Below are positions 26,071-34,443 of a stretch of DNA of 64,000 bases, piece by piece. Location: positions 1-64,000 of the forward strand of contig SZPC01000001.1 of NCBI GenBank assembly GCA_030263475.1, given 5' to 3'. Position 1 is the first letter of the stretch. Every line of letters starts with the position of its first letter. The notes beneath the pieces are model-generated. The model was given only the letters and a program-made list of their open reading frames with translations. It had not been told where the DNA came from and searched no databases. The stretch is from OLB4 sp002050165 (GTDB lineage Bacteria; Bacteroidota; Ignavibacteria; Tepidaquicellales; Tepidaquicellaceae). A program made the translations under genes and the position numbers.

Positions 26071-26660
26071 ATTGCTTCAGATAAATCTTTTAAATGTGGT
26101 TTTAAAATTACCTGTAATTTTTTTACAGCGTGAAAGTAATTTGCTTTCAAACCTCCGACCGACCGGTTCAGAATTTTTGAAATTTCATCATAAGTGAGGT
26201 TGTCGTAAAATCTCAGAACAAATACAGCACGTTGTTGTTCGGGTAGTTGTTCAATAGCTGATTTAAATAATTTTTCATTGCGGGGTCTGTCTATCAGGTT
26301 TTCAGCAGAACTTTCATTAGATTCGAATTTTGAAATTTCAATGTCGAAGTCAGCTCGTTTTCCATTCATGCGTTTTCTTTTGTTTAAAAAATTTAAAGAT
26401 AAATTTATTGCAATCCTGTAGAGATAAGTGAAGAAACTTGAATCCCCACGAAACTCGTTTATTGATTTATAGACACGGATGAAAACCTCCTGTGTAATAT
26501 CATCAGCATCATCGTGGTCTGAAATCATTTTTCTGACAACCCAGTAAACCCTTTTTTGATACTTCCGTACAAGATGGTTGAAAGCTTGGTCGTTTCCAGT
26601 TCTGAAGCTTTCGATAATTTCTGTGTCGTCTGAATTTACGTTTATATAATTTTTGTCCAA
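26067..26660 (-). CDS. ECF-type RNA polymerase sigma factor
   Basis: 197 residues. Region 2 (about 10-95) has FNHLVRKYQKRVYWVVRKM, DADDITQEVFIRVY and FRGDSSFFTYLYRIA. Region 4 (about 130-190) has LPEQQRAVFVLRFYDNLTYDEIS and a helix-turn-helix with SVGGLKANYFHAVKKL. This is the sigma-70 group 4 (RpoE/SigW) pattern. The only reasonable start is TTG at 26660, with an in-frame stop four codons upstream. The anti-sigma and Spy-like genes follow directly, so it probably controls an envelope-stress regulon and its own operon. A TAATTTTG -7-like element lies at 26693-26686 on this strand but no matching -33 box was found. Confidence 0.92.
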   Translation of the reverse strand: MDKNYINVNSDDTEIIESFRTGNDQAFNHLVRKYQKRVYWVVRKMISDHDDADDITQEVFIRVYKSINEFRGDSSFFTYLYRIAINLSLNFLNKRKRMNGKRADFDIEISKFESNESSAENLIDRPRNEKLFKSAIEQLPEQQRAVFVLRFYDNLTYDEISKILNRSVGGLKANYFHAVKKLQVILKPHLKDLSEAI

Positions 26661-26768
26661 ATACTCCAGTTACCCTTTCGTATGACAAAATTATTAATCT
26701 AAGGTTTAAATTTATAGTAAACTTTTTTACTGTTAAACAAAATAAATTAAATAGGTAAATTTGTACTG

Positions 26769-27770
26769 ATGATCTCAATTTTTAAAAATAAAGTTCTCAT
26801 TTTTTATTTTCCGGCATCGCTGATGGTAATGATTGCAATATATTTTTCATTATCTGAGATTAACAGGGAACCCGATAAAAGTTACTCTGCTTCGATGGAA
26901 TTGAATCAGATGAATGAAGGGAACCTAATCTACCCTGAAGTTAATGGTGAAGACTCGCAACTTGATCTTAATGTTTTGGTTGATTACCAATCCTCTGAAA
27001 GCAGGTTCTATATTTATAGTTTGTTGATAAACTGGAGAAAACTATTCAATACATTTACAGGTGAAAACTCTCTGAGCGGTCCTGTTGTCATAAGGCAGGA
27101 TGAAAATGAAGAATATCAAAGCAGAAAATTCGTAAGGAAGGGATTCAGTCCCGGAAATGTGTTTAAAGTTGTGGAGGAATATGGTGATTTAATAGTCAGG
27201 GAATGTGATTACTATAAATTCGACTGGAGATTGATACTTGCAATAATTAAGCAGGAATCTGCTTTCATGGATAGTGCAGTCTCGCATGCAGGGGCATTCG
27301 GCTTTATGCAGATTATGCCGGGTACCGGAGCTGGACTGCAAAGAGAATTGAAATTATCTGACACCCGTACTCCTGCCAATAATCTTATTGCTGGTATTTA
27401 TTATTATGCAACTCTGGTAGCAAGTTTTGAATTTCTCGGAGAAGATAAGTATAAATTCGCACTCGCGGCTTACAATGCGGGCTTGGGTAGGGTGATTGAT
27501 GCTATGACGATTACAGCTTATGTTGGCGGTAATTACAAAAAATGGGATGATGTAAAAGAATCTTACCCGTTGCTTGCCAGTTCACAAGATTCCATACATT
27601 CATTGGTTTGGCCGGGTACGGGTCGCCCTATTTACGGTACTTTAGATAACTGGCGCGAACCATATTTTTATGTTGAAAAAATTATGTACTATTGGGATGA
27701 ATATAAAAAAATATTTGAAAGCAATTTAAAACAGGAAAACACTTCAAAGAAAAAGATAAAAAATAAATGA
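26769..27770 (+). CDS. Lytic murein transglycosylase (SLT domain), membrane-anchored
   Basis: 333 residues. An N-terminal membrane anchor or uncleaved signal (about 8-28) is followed by a spacer and the SLT domain from about 135. The catalytic glutamate is E163 in IIKQESAFM. The family motifs HAGAFGFMQIMPGT and ALAAYNAGLGRV follow. It cleaves the MurNAc-GlcNAc bond of peptidoglycan with formation of 1,6-anhydro ends. It is divergent from the sigma factor gene, and a TAAATTTG -7-like box ends only five bases before the ATG, which could mean a nearly leaderless transcript. It overlaps the next gene by four bases. Confidence 0.92.
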   Translation: MISIFKNKVLIFYFPASLMVMIAIYFSLSEINREPDKSYSASMELNQMNEGNLIYPEVNGEDSQLDLNVLVDYQSSESRFYIYSLLINWRKLFNTFTGENSLSGPVVIRQDENEEYQSRKFVRKGFSPGNVFKVVEEYGDLIVRECDYYKFDWRLILAIIKQESAFMDSAVSHAGAFGFMQIMPGTGAGLQRELKLSDTRTPANNLIAGIYYYATLVASFEFLGEDKYKFALAAYNAGLGRVIDAMTITAYVGGNYKKWDDVKESYPLLASSQDSIHSLVWPGTGRPIYGTLDNWREPYFYVEKIMYYWDEYKKIFESNLKQENTSKKKIKNK

Positions 27771-28957
27771 GTATATCTGATTGTGCCATAAATGAATATT
27801 TTATGAAACTTTCATCAATTGAAGAGTGCAGAAATTTATTTCCTTTTGCACAGAAATATGTTTATTTGGATTCCGCACATTATTGTCCGTATTCGCTCGA
27901 ATCTAAAAGGCGACTCGATGAATTCATTTATAATTTCACACATAACCACGTAAATCTGAGCCTTGCTAATTTTCATAATTCGAGACTATTAAAAGATAAA
28001 GCAGCAGAACTTATTAATGCAGATCCGGATGACATTATAATTACAAGTTCCACAACGCACGGATTGAATATTTTTGCAAACGGGATAAGATTAAATGCAG
28101 GGGATACTGTGGCATATGCTGATTCGGAGTTTCCAGCAGTAGTTTATCCATGGATGAATCAGGAGAAACTTCGCGGTTTGAAAAGTGTAATGATACCTTC
28201 CGAAAACGGAAAAATGAAATTAGCCGACATTGAAATGACAATCTCTGAGAATAATGTGAAAGTGTTGACAATAAGTATCGTTGAGTTTCTTGGTTTCAAA
28301 AATGATATCGGAAGTATTCTTGATATTTGCCGTAAGTATGGATGTTTGCTGGTAACCGACGGGATACAGTCAACCGGAATTGTCCCCTTTGATGTCAAAC
28401 TATATGATGTAGATTATTTCGCTACAGGATCACAAAAATGGATGATGTCGCCATCAGGAATTGGTTTTGCATATATCGCCAGAAGAAATCGCGATAAAGT
28501 TGCACCAACTTATGCAGGTACTTCAAGTGTGAAATATGATTTCAAAAAATTTCTGGATTATAAACTTGATTTTTCGGATGATGGAAGCGCTTATGAAAAT
28601 TCAACATTGAATTGCCTCGGTATGATAGGTTTAATTAGCTCTATAGAACTATTTTTAAAGCTGGGAGTGGAAAATATATTCAATCATATATTGAAGTTAC
28701 TTGATTTGTTCGTTGAAAAAATTGATGAAAGTAAATTTATGATTGAATCGTCACTTGAAAAAAAACATCGGTCGGGTATCTTGATCTTTTCACATAAAGA
28801 AAGTTCGAAAAATGAAGCTATTCAAAAGTATCTTGAGCAGTGCGGTATTTACGTCGCATTGAGGGAGGGTTTTCTTCGAATATCACCTCACATTTTTAAT
28901 AACGAGCAGGATATTTTAAAACTTGTTGATGAGCTAAACCATTTTAATGAGCAATAG
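27767..28957 (+). CDS. PLP-dependent class V aminotransferase (cysteine desulfurase/selenocysteine lyase-like)
   Basis: 396 residues. The N-terminal half has YVYLDSAHYCPYS and the cofactor-phosphate region ITSSTTHGLN. D198 in LLVTDGIQSTG and the PLP lysine K224 in TGSQKWMMSPSG are clear. The loop that carries the catalytic cysteine in IscS/SufS cannot be confidently placed, so another group I amino-acid lyase is possible. It overlaps the transglycosylase stop by four bases, and its 3' end overlaps the comF gene on the other strand by 14 bases. Confidence 0.82.
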   Translation: MSISDCAINEYFMKLSSIEECRNLFPFAQKYVYLDSAHYCPYSLESKRRLDEFIYNFTHNHVNLSLANFHNSRLLKDKAAELINADPDDIIITSSTTHGLNIFANGIRLNAGDTVAYADSEFPAVVYPWMNQEKLRGLKSVMIPSENGKMKLADIEMTISENNVKVLTISIVEFLGFKNDIGSILDICRKYGCLLVTDGIQSTGIVPFDVKLYDVDYFATGSQKWMMSPSGIGFAYIARRNRDKVAPTYAGTSSVKYDFKKFLDYKLDFSDDGSAYENSTLNCLGMIGLISSIELFLKLGVENIFNHILKLLDLFVEKIDESKFMIESSLEKKHRSGILIFSHKESSKNEAIQKYLEQCGIYVALREGFLRISPHIFNNEQDILKLVDELNHFNEQ

Positions 28958-29654
28958 CAATACTTGCTGCCACAATCTTATTAATACCGGTTTTATTACG
29001 CAAGACTTTAGTAACTTCATTTATTGTTGCCCCGGTCGTTATTACATCATCAATGATAATTACATTTTTAACGTCATGTGACGATTTTTGAGGATTGGTT
29101 AATGTAAAAGCGTCCATTACATTAAGCTCCCGCTCGGTTTGGTTAAGCTTCGTTTGCGACTGTGTATATTTTGTCCGCTTAACCAAATCAACATTAACAT
29201 CAATATTTAGAACTTTAGAAATTCCACGCGCGATAAATTCAGATTGATTATACCCCCTCTCTTTTTCCTTTAATTTGTGCAAAGGTACCGGCAGAAGTAC
29301 ATAGGAGCCTATCTCATCGAGTGTTGAAAGTTCAGAGGCAAGTAAGCTTCCCAACACAAATCCAAGCTTACTCATTTTTTTATATTTGAGGTGATGTATA
29401 ATTGTTTGCAGATCACTGCCATCTTCAAACCTGAATAATGAAATTACTTTATCGCACAAAAGTTTTGCTGAAATCTGATTCAGTGAATGTTTGTCAATCG
29501 TAGTAAGCGATTTAAGAATATTATCATCAACAAAATTGTTTGAGTTTGACTTTGGTAATTTATTGCTTGTAACTATGCAAATCGGTGGATAAAGGAAATC
29601 CAATAAGTCATTAAAAAGCAATTTGTGTATTTGGGATATGTTGATGCCGGACAT
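28944..29654 (-). CDS. comF: ComF-family phosphoribosyltransferase-like protein
   Basis: 236 residues. The type I PRTase signature VIIIDDVITTGATINE (about 198-213) and the upstream VPLHKLKEKERGYNQSE are typical of ComF/GntX. Family members take part in handling incoming single-stranded DNA or in competence. The N-terminal zinc ribbon usual in ComF is degenerate here: only one cysteine remains in the PPICIVTSNKL region. The ATG overlaps the ettA stop by one base (TAATG), so the two are cotranslated. Confidence 0.85.
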   Translation of the reverse strand: MSGINISQIHKLLFNDLLDFLYPPICIVTSNKLPKSNSNNFVDDNILKSLTTIDKHSLNQISAKLLCDKVISLFRFEDGSDLQTIIHHLKYKKMSKLGFVLGSLLASELSTLDEIGSYVLLPVPLHKLKEKERGYNQSEFIARGISKVLNIDVNVDLVKRTKYTQSQTKLNQTERELNVMDAFTLTNPQKSSHDVKNVIIIDDVITTGATINEVTKVLRNKTGINKIVAASIAIAH

Positions 29655-31330
29655 TACTCGATTAATTTTTTATACCTGAACCGCTTTGGGTCTGAATCTC
29701 CAAGTCGTTTCTTTTTATTCTCTTCATATTCGCTATACGTCCCTTCAAAATAATAAACGTTTGCGTTCCCTTCGAAACTCAGAATGTGTGTTGCAATCCG
29801 GTCGAGAAACCATCTGTCATGCGAAATAATTACCGCACATCCTGCAAAATTTTCGAGTGCTTCTTCCAACGCCCGGAGAGTGTTTACATCAATATCGTTG
29901 GTAGGTTCATCGAGCAACAGGACATTCGCATTTGATTTTAATGTCATTGCGAGGTGTAACCGGTTTCTCTCACCACCGGAAAGCATTTTTACAAGTTTGT
30001 TTTGATCGGGACCGGAAAAATTAAATTTTGCAACGTATGCCCGTGAATTTATTTGCTTACCGCCTAGCTCGATGGTTTCAGCATTACCGGAAATCTGCTC
30101 CCAGACTGTCTTCTCTGGATCAATGTCAGCATGTTGTTGATCTACATACCCTAAGGTTACCGTATCTCCGAGATTAATTTCACCTGCGTCGGGTTTTTCT
30201 GCATTAAGCAATAATCTAAAAAGTGTTGTTTTTCCGGCGCCGTTTGGTCCGATAACTCCAACTATACCAGCAGGCGGTAAACTGAACGTTAAGTTATCAA
30301 ATAAAAGTTTTTCACCAAATGACTTCCTGAGATTAATTACATCAATTACTTTGCTGCCAAGCCTTGGTCCGTTCGGAATGTATATCTCAAGCTTTTCCTC
30401 CTTTTGGTGTACATCCTGGTTCAGTAATTTTTCATAAGCGCTCAATCTGGCTTTTGATTTTGCGTGTCGCGCTTTAGGGCTCATTTTTACCCATTCAAGT
30501 TCGCGTTCAAGTGTTTTCATTCGCTTCGATTCAGATTTGGCTTCGGTTTCCAATCGTTGCTTCTTTTGTTCAAGCCAGGAAGAATAATTCCCTTCCCAGG
30601 GAATACCTTCACCTCTATCAAGTTCTAAAATCCAACCTGCAACGTTATCAAGGAAATAACGGTCGTGTGTAATTGCAATTACCGTTCCTTTATATTGTCG
30701 AAGGTGCTGCTCAAGCCAATCTACTGATTCAGCATCGAGATGATTTGTCGGTTCGTCTAATAACAATACATCGGGCTCTTTTAGCAATAACCTGCATAAG
30801 GCAACCCTTCTCCTTTCACCACCTGAAAGGACATCTATCGGTGTATTTTCATCAGGACAATTCAAAGCATCCATTGCCCGTTCGAGTTTTGAATCAATAT
30901 CCCAACCGTTGAGACGCTCTATCTCGTCTGTCAAAACTCCTTGCCGGTCAATCAGCTTCGTCATTTCATCGTCATCCATCGGTTCAGAAAATTTCGCGTT
31001 CACTTCTTCATATTCACGCAATAATTTCATCACATCACCAACGCCTTCTTCCACAATTTGTCGTACTGTCTTGGTATGATCGAGCATTGGATCCTGTTCC
31101 AGAAACCCGACTGTATATTCTTCATTTGAGAAATGTATTTCACCATCAAAACTCTTTTCTTTACCCGCAATGATTCTCAATAAGGTAGATTTACCGGTGC
31201 CGTTTAAACCGATGATACCGATTTTCGCACCGTAAAAAAATGAGAGGTAAATATTATTGAGTACGTTCTTGTTTGGTGGATAGGTTTTACTTACCCCTAC
31301 CATTGAAAAAATTATTTTGTTGTCTGCCAT
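29654..31330 (-). CDS. ettA: ABC-F protein EttA (energy-dependent translational throttle)
   Basis: 558 residues with two ABC ATPase domains and no membrane segment. Walker A motifs are GLNGTGKST (41-49) and GPNGAGKTT (second domain); signatures are LSGGERRRVALCRLLL and LSGGERNRLHLAMTL; Walker B/H regions are VLLLDEPTNHLDA and VLLLDEPTNDIDV. The arm insertion in domain 1 and the interdomain linker with basic residues (KMSPKARHAKSKARL) are EttA hallmarks. It binds the ribosomal E site and gates the first elongation step according to ATP/ADP level. It forms a unit with comF. Confidence 0.95.
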   Translation of the reverse strand: MADNKIIFSMVGVSKTYPPNKNVLNNIYLSFFYGAKIGIIGLNGTGKSTLLRIIAGKEKSFDGEIHFSNEEYTVGFLEQDPMLDHTKTVRQIVEEGVGDVMKLLREYEEVNAKFSEPMDDDEMTKLIDRQGVLTDEIERLNGWDIDSKLERAMDALNCPDENTPIDVLSGGERRRVALCRLLLKEPDVLLLDEPTNHLDAESVDWLEQHLRQYKGTVIAITHDRYFLDNVAGWILELDRGEGIPWEGNYSSWLEQKKQRLETEAKSESKRMKTLERELEWVKMSPKARHAKSKARLSAYEKLLNQDVHQKEEKLEIYIPNGPRLGSKVIDVINLRKSFGEKLLFDNLTFSLPPAGIVGVIGPNGAGKTTLFRLLLNAEKPDAGEINLGDTVTLGYVDQQHADIDPEKTVWEQISGNAETIELGGKQINSRAYVAKFNFSGPDQNKLVKMLSGGERNRLHLAMTLKSNANVLLLDEPTNDIDVNTLRALEEALENFAGCAVIISHDRWFLDRIATHILSFEGNANVYYFEGTYSEYEENKKKRLGDSDPKRFRYKKLIE

Positions 31331-31749
31331 TTAATTTCTCTTATTTTAACTGTATTAAATTTCTAGGGAATTTCATTCAGTTGATGTTTCAGAATCAAAA
31401 TTATGCATATCAGTTACAAGTTTAATGGTATTTATTTAGTTTAGGAACGAATACAAAATGAAATTAGAATTGTCAAACTTTATTCGGACATGTACAATCG
31501 TATAATTCTTAAATCTGATGTAAATCCTTTCTTTTACCTGCAGAAGAAAATCAGAAATAGTCACTTATAAAATAAGGTTAATTTTTATTCAACTTGCTTT
31601 ATTTATGTTAGCGGGAAAAGTATTATCAGTTGTGAATGGAAATAGTTGCCGGATTTTAAAAATACTAACGGGACTCAGAAATTTCAATAATACAAGTTAT
31701 GATTAAGAGTTGAAAAGATTTCGTACCTTAGGGTGTTCCGGTTTAACGG
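31331..31749. other. Intergenic stretch of about 420 bases upstream of ettA
   Basis: AT-rich, with stops in all frames and no recognisable RNA gene. On the minus strand a TAATTTTG element (31403-31396) is a possible -7 box for ettA, but no -33 partner was found at the right distance. Nothing else can be supported. Confidence 0.4.
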
Positions 31750-32052
31750 TTAATTATAAACGTGATGATGAGTATCAGGTTTTTTGAAAATCGAGTCCTG
31801 AATGTCAGCGCTTTCGGAGAAATTGTCTTTCAGGATAAATCGTTCAAAATATCTTCTGATTAGGTTAAAAGGAGTATTAATCTTGAATCTGTGTTCAATA
31901 TTATTGACAACAATAATTATTTCAGAGACTGTTACTTTAAAGTTAATGTCATTTATCTCCGGATGATAAACCAGTTCCAGTACAAACTGACTGGCTAATG
32001 TTTTTCTCTTTAAATGGCTTAATGCCTTTGGGTGTGTTTTTAAATTTTTCAT
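31750..32052 (-). CDS. Unknown 100-residue basic protein
   Basis: 100 residues from the ATG at 32052 (a TTG at 32142, inside the end of yihY, would add 30 residues). It has no signal peptide or membrane helix. The middle alternates strands (FVLELVYHPEINDINFKVTVSEIIIVVNN) in a way that faintly recalls a BON or heat-shock-type alpha/beta domain, but no diagnostic residue fixes this. It is followed by a helix with RRYFERFIL and a His-rich tail. A perfect inverted repeat ends at its start codon. Downstream of yihY on the same strand, possibly cotranscribed. Confidence 0.45.
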   Translation of the reverse strand: MKNLKTHPKALSHLKRKTLASQFVLELVYHPEINDINFKVTVSEIIIVVNNIEHRFKINTPFNLIRRYFERFILKDNFSESADIQDSIFKKPDTHHHVYN

Positions 32053-32076
32053 ATACCTTATTAATTTAAGGTATAT
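32051..32076. repeat. Perfect 10-bp inverted repeat at the start of the 100-residue gene
   Basis: ATATACCTTA (32051-32060), six-base loop, TAAGGTATAT (32067-32076), then seven T on the plus strand. On the minus transcript the second arm runs into the ATG at 32052-32050, so the hairpin would hide the start codon. On the plus strand it looks like a terminator, but no plus-strand gene ends here. Confidence 0.5.
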
Positions 32077-32107
32077 TTTTTTTAGTGTCAATGAAAAACT
32101 GAAAACG

Positions 32108-33106
32108 CTATTTATCGTTGTTTGAGTTTTTAAGCTTTTCAACTGAATCTGCGACGAGGGTTGATACTTTTTTAATTTTCACAAAACCGTTCTTTGGCTC
32201 AAGTTCTGTTTTACTATAATACTTTCTTGTAACCTGGGTAAGTTCAGCACCAAAAAACAGAATCAGCGAACTGTAATTAATCCAGACAAGGAAGACCACG
32301 AGTGATCCTGCAGCGCCGTAGGTAGAAGAAAAAGTAGCATATTGGAGATAAGTTGTGATTAAATACTTTCCGATATAGAACAGTCCGGATGTAATAAAAG
32401 CGCCAAACCAGACATATTTCCATTTTACTTTTACGTCAGGGAGGAATTTGAAAATGCACGCAAAGAGAACAGTGATCATAACAATAGAAGTAAAAGCGTT
32501 TATCAGTGCAAGGTAATTTACAAAATCCGGAAAATGTTTTGTAGCGAAGTTGGAAACTACGACAGATATGGTACTTAAAATTGTCGAGACTAATAAAAGA
32601 GCTGCAATGATTCCAACGATTAAGAAGGATTTTAAGCGATAATAAAAAATATTTTTTAATCCTCTGCCGGGAATAGGCTCGATTCCCCAAATGATGTTCA
32701 ATGATTCTTTCAGTTCGACAAATACAGCAAGTGACGAGAAGAAAAGTACGCCCACACCGATGAGAGTTGCGATGAAACCAGTGTCAGGAGCTGCAGCACT
32801 AAGGATTAAAGACTGAATAACCTGCGCAGGGTATTCACCAATAAATTCTGATATTTGATTCACAATTTCGCCTTTTGCTGCTTCCTGTCCGTAAATAAAT
32901 CCTATTACAGCTATTAATATAACAAGTATTGGTGCTAAGGAGATTAATGTAAAGTAAGACAACGAGGCACCCATCTTAAGCGCTTTATCGTCAAGAAATT
33001 CAATCAACGTTGCCCACAGAACTTTCGGTATTTTCCTATAATGTTCCCGTGATTTGGCAATTATTCTTCTCGTGCGGAATTTTGAAAGGTGATTTTTCAA
33101 ATTCAT
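32108..33106 (-). CDS. yihY: YihY/BrkB-family inner-membrane protein
   Basis: 332 residues from the ATG at 33106 (a TTG seven codons upstream is possible). About six transmembrane helices with family landmarks: KMGASLSYFTLISLAPILVI near the N terminus, AVFVELKESLNIIWGI in the middle and YGAAGSLVVFLVWINYSSLILFFGAEL near the end. The sequence is formerly called RNase BN or BrkB, but the family is an integral membrane protein of unknown function and has no nuclease motif. Transcribed away from marR. Confidence 0.9.
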   Translation of the reverse strand: MNLKNHLSKFRTRRIIAKSREHYRKIPKVLWATLIEFLDDKALKMGASLSYFTLISLAPILVILIAVIGFIYGQEAAKGEIVNQISEFIGEYPAQVIQSLILSAAAPDTGFIATLIGVGVLFFSSLAVFVELKESLNIIWGIEPIPGRGLKNIFYYRLKSFLIVGIIAALLLVSTILSTISVVVSNFATKHFPDFVNYLALINAFTSIVMITVLFACIFKFLPDVKVKWKYVWFGAFITSGLFYIGKYLITTYLQYATFSSTYGAAGSLVVFLVWINYSSLILFFGAELTQVTRKYYSKTELEPKNGFVKIKKVSTLVADSVEKLKNSNNDK

Positions 33107-33140
33107 AATACAAATATAACCGTTCAAATTTAGAATTTAA

Positions 33141-33169
33141 TTGATAATAGAAATGTTAAAATATATTTG
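33141..33169 (+). promoter_or_regulatory. Probable promoter of marR-yceI
   Basis: TTG (33141-33143), 18-base spacer and a perfect TAnnTTTG element TATATTTG (33162-33169). It is 35 bases upstream of the ATG. Confidence 0.45.
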
Positions 33170-33181
33170 GTGAAATATCAA

Positions 33182-33193
33182 ATGTAACTACAT
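33182..33193 (+). promoter_or_regulatory. Possible MarR operator half-site pair
   Basis: The palindrome ATGTA-AC-TACAT lies between the -7 box and the marR start codon, where a MarR dimer would repress its own transcription. The arms are short, so the call is tentative. Confidence 0.3.
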
Positions 33194-33203
33194 ATATTGT
33201 ATT

Positions 33204-33671
33204 ATGAAAATTGAAGATGCAATAAAACAAAGTAAGTTCAAAAATGAATATGAGAAATTGGTTGTCAATATACTATACACAGCGGGTTGGATTGAGCTCG
33301 AAATTTCGCGAATTTTCAAAGAGTATGGTATTACCATTCAGCAATATAATATACTCAGAATTCTGAGGGGACAATACCCGAAACCCGCAACAATTAATAT
33401 GCTTATTGACAGAATGATTGATAAAATGTCAAATGCATCGCGACTGGTCGACAAATTGTTGGCCAAGAAATTGGTAGTAAGAAATATTTGCAAAAATGAC
33501 AGGAGAAAAGTTGATGTATTAATTACACAGAAAGGTCTCGAGATCCTTAGCTTAATTGATGACCGGACTGAATTCAGGAAAATTTTAGTCAGTTCATTGA
33601 ATACTGCTGAAGCAAAAAAACTAAATCAGTTATTAGACAAAACAAGAACAAAAGAAAATAAGATAAAATAA
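33204..33671 (+). CDS. MarR-family transcriptional regulator
   Basis: 155 residues. The winged-helix core is visible: GITIQQYNILRILRGQ, the recognition-helix region MIDRMSNAS-type (residues about 70-85), and the wing with KNDRRKVDVLITQKGLEIL. MarR dimers bind palindromes and release DNA on binding a small molecule or oxidation. There is one cysteine, in VRNICKNDRR at the wing, which could be redox-active. yceI starts one base after its stop, so it probably regulates that gene as well as itself. Confidence 0.9.
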   Translation: MKIEDAIKQSKFKNEYEKLVVNILYTAGWIELEISRIFKEYGITIQQYNILRILRGQYPKPATINMLIDRMIDKMSNASRLVDKLLAKKLVVRNICKNDRRKVDVLITQKGLEILSLIDDRTEFRKILVSSLNTAEAKKLNQLLDKTRTKENKIK

Positions 33672-33672
33672 A

Positions 33673-34335
33673 ATGAAATCAATTTTAAAGTTAACACTAT
33701 CACTTTTAGCATTCACCGTTTTTTTTATTGTTGGTTGTGAAAGCACTGAAACAATAGAAACATCGGAGAAAAAGGAAGTAGCAGGCGATCATGGAAGTGA
33801 TGAAACTGAAATTTTAAAAATAAATAAAAGTTCATCAATTGTCGAATGGATTGGCAGGAAAGTTACAGGAGAACACAACGGTACCGTAGATGTAAAATCA
33901 GGCGAATTGTTTTTAAAAGATGGCAAAGTGACAGGTGGTAAATTTGTTATAGATTTGAACACTATAAAAGTACTCGATCTGACTGATCCCGAATATAATG
34001 CAAAACTTACAGGTCATTTGAAGTCTGATGATTTTTTCAGTGTTGATTCACACCCGGAGGCAAAGTTTGAAATTACATCAGTATTTGAAAAGGCAGATGC
34101 AACAGGGAACACGCATAAAGTCAGTGGGAATCTCACAATTAAAGGAATTACTAAAAACATCACATTCCCCGCTGTAATTAAAGTAAACGGTCAATCAGTC
34201 AGTACAAGCTCTGATTTTAATATTGACAGGACAGAGTGGGATATTAGGTTCAGGTCAGGAAAGTTTTTTGAAAATCTTGGTGATAACATGATTAACGATG
34301 ATTTTAATATTAAGTTTAAAATTATTGCTGAGTAA
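33673..34335 (+). CDS. YceI-family lipoprotein
   Basis: 220 residues. A lipoprotein signal peptide ends at the lipobox FIVGC (C22). The mature part after a short acidic linker is a YceI lipocalin-like beta-barrel: SIVEWIGRKVTGEHNGTVDVKSG, LTGHLKSDDFFSVDSHPEAKFEIT and NLTIKGITKNITFP are the family landmarks. YceI proteins bind polyisoprenoid or amide lipids in a hydrophobic tunnel. A MarR-YceI pairing is common in Bacteroidota. A terminator follows. Confidence 0.93.
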   Translation: MKSILKLTLSLLAFTVFFIVGCESTETIETSEKKEVAGDHGSDETEILKINKSSSIVEWIGRKVTGEHNGTVDVKSGELFLKDGKVTGGKFVIDLNTIKVLDLTDPEYNAKLTGHLKSDDFFSVDSHPEAKFEITSVFEKADATGNTHKVSGNLTIKGITKNITFPAVIKVNGQSVSTSSDFNIDRTEWDIRFRSGKFFENLGDNMINDDFNIKFKIIAE

Positions 34336-34373
34336 AATGATCGGACTTTCAGACAGATTAACTTCCCTAAAAG

Positions 34374-34404
34374 AAACCCCGGATAACCACTCCGGGGTTT
34401 TCTT
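34374..34404. terminator. Bidirectional terminator between yceI and the acyl-CoA dehydrogenase gene
   Basis: AAACCCCGGA (34374-34383) pairs perfectly with TCCGGGGTTT (34391-34400). T-rich tails follow on both strands, and convergent genes end on either side. Confidence 0.85.
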
Positions 34405-34443
34405 ATGTTATAATTTTCAAATCACTGTTTGTTACAATCCTGA

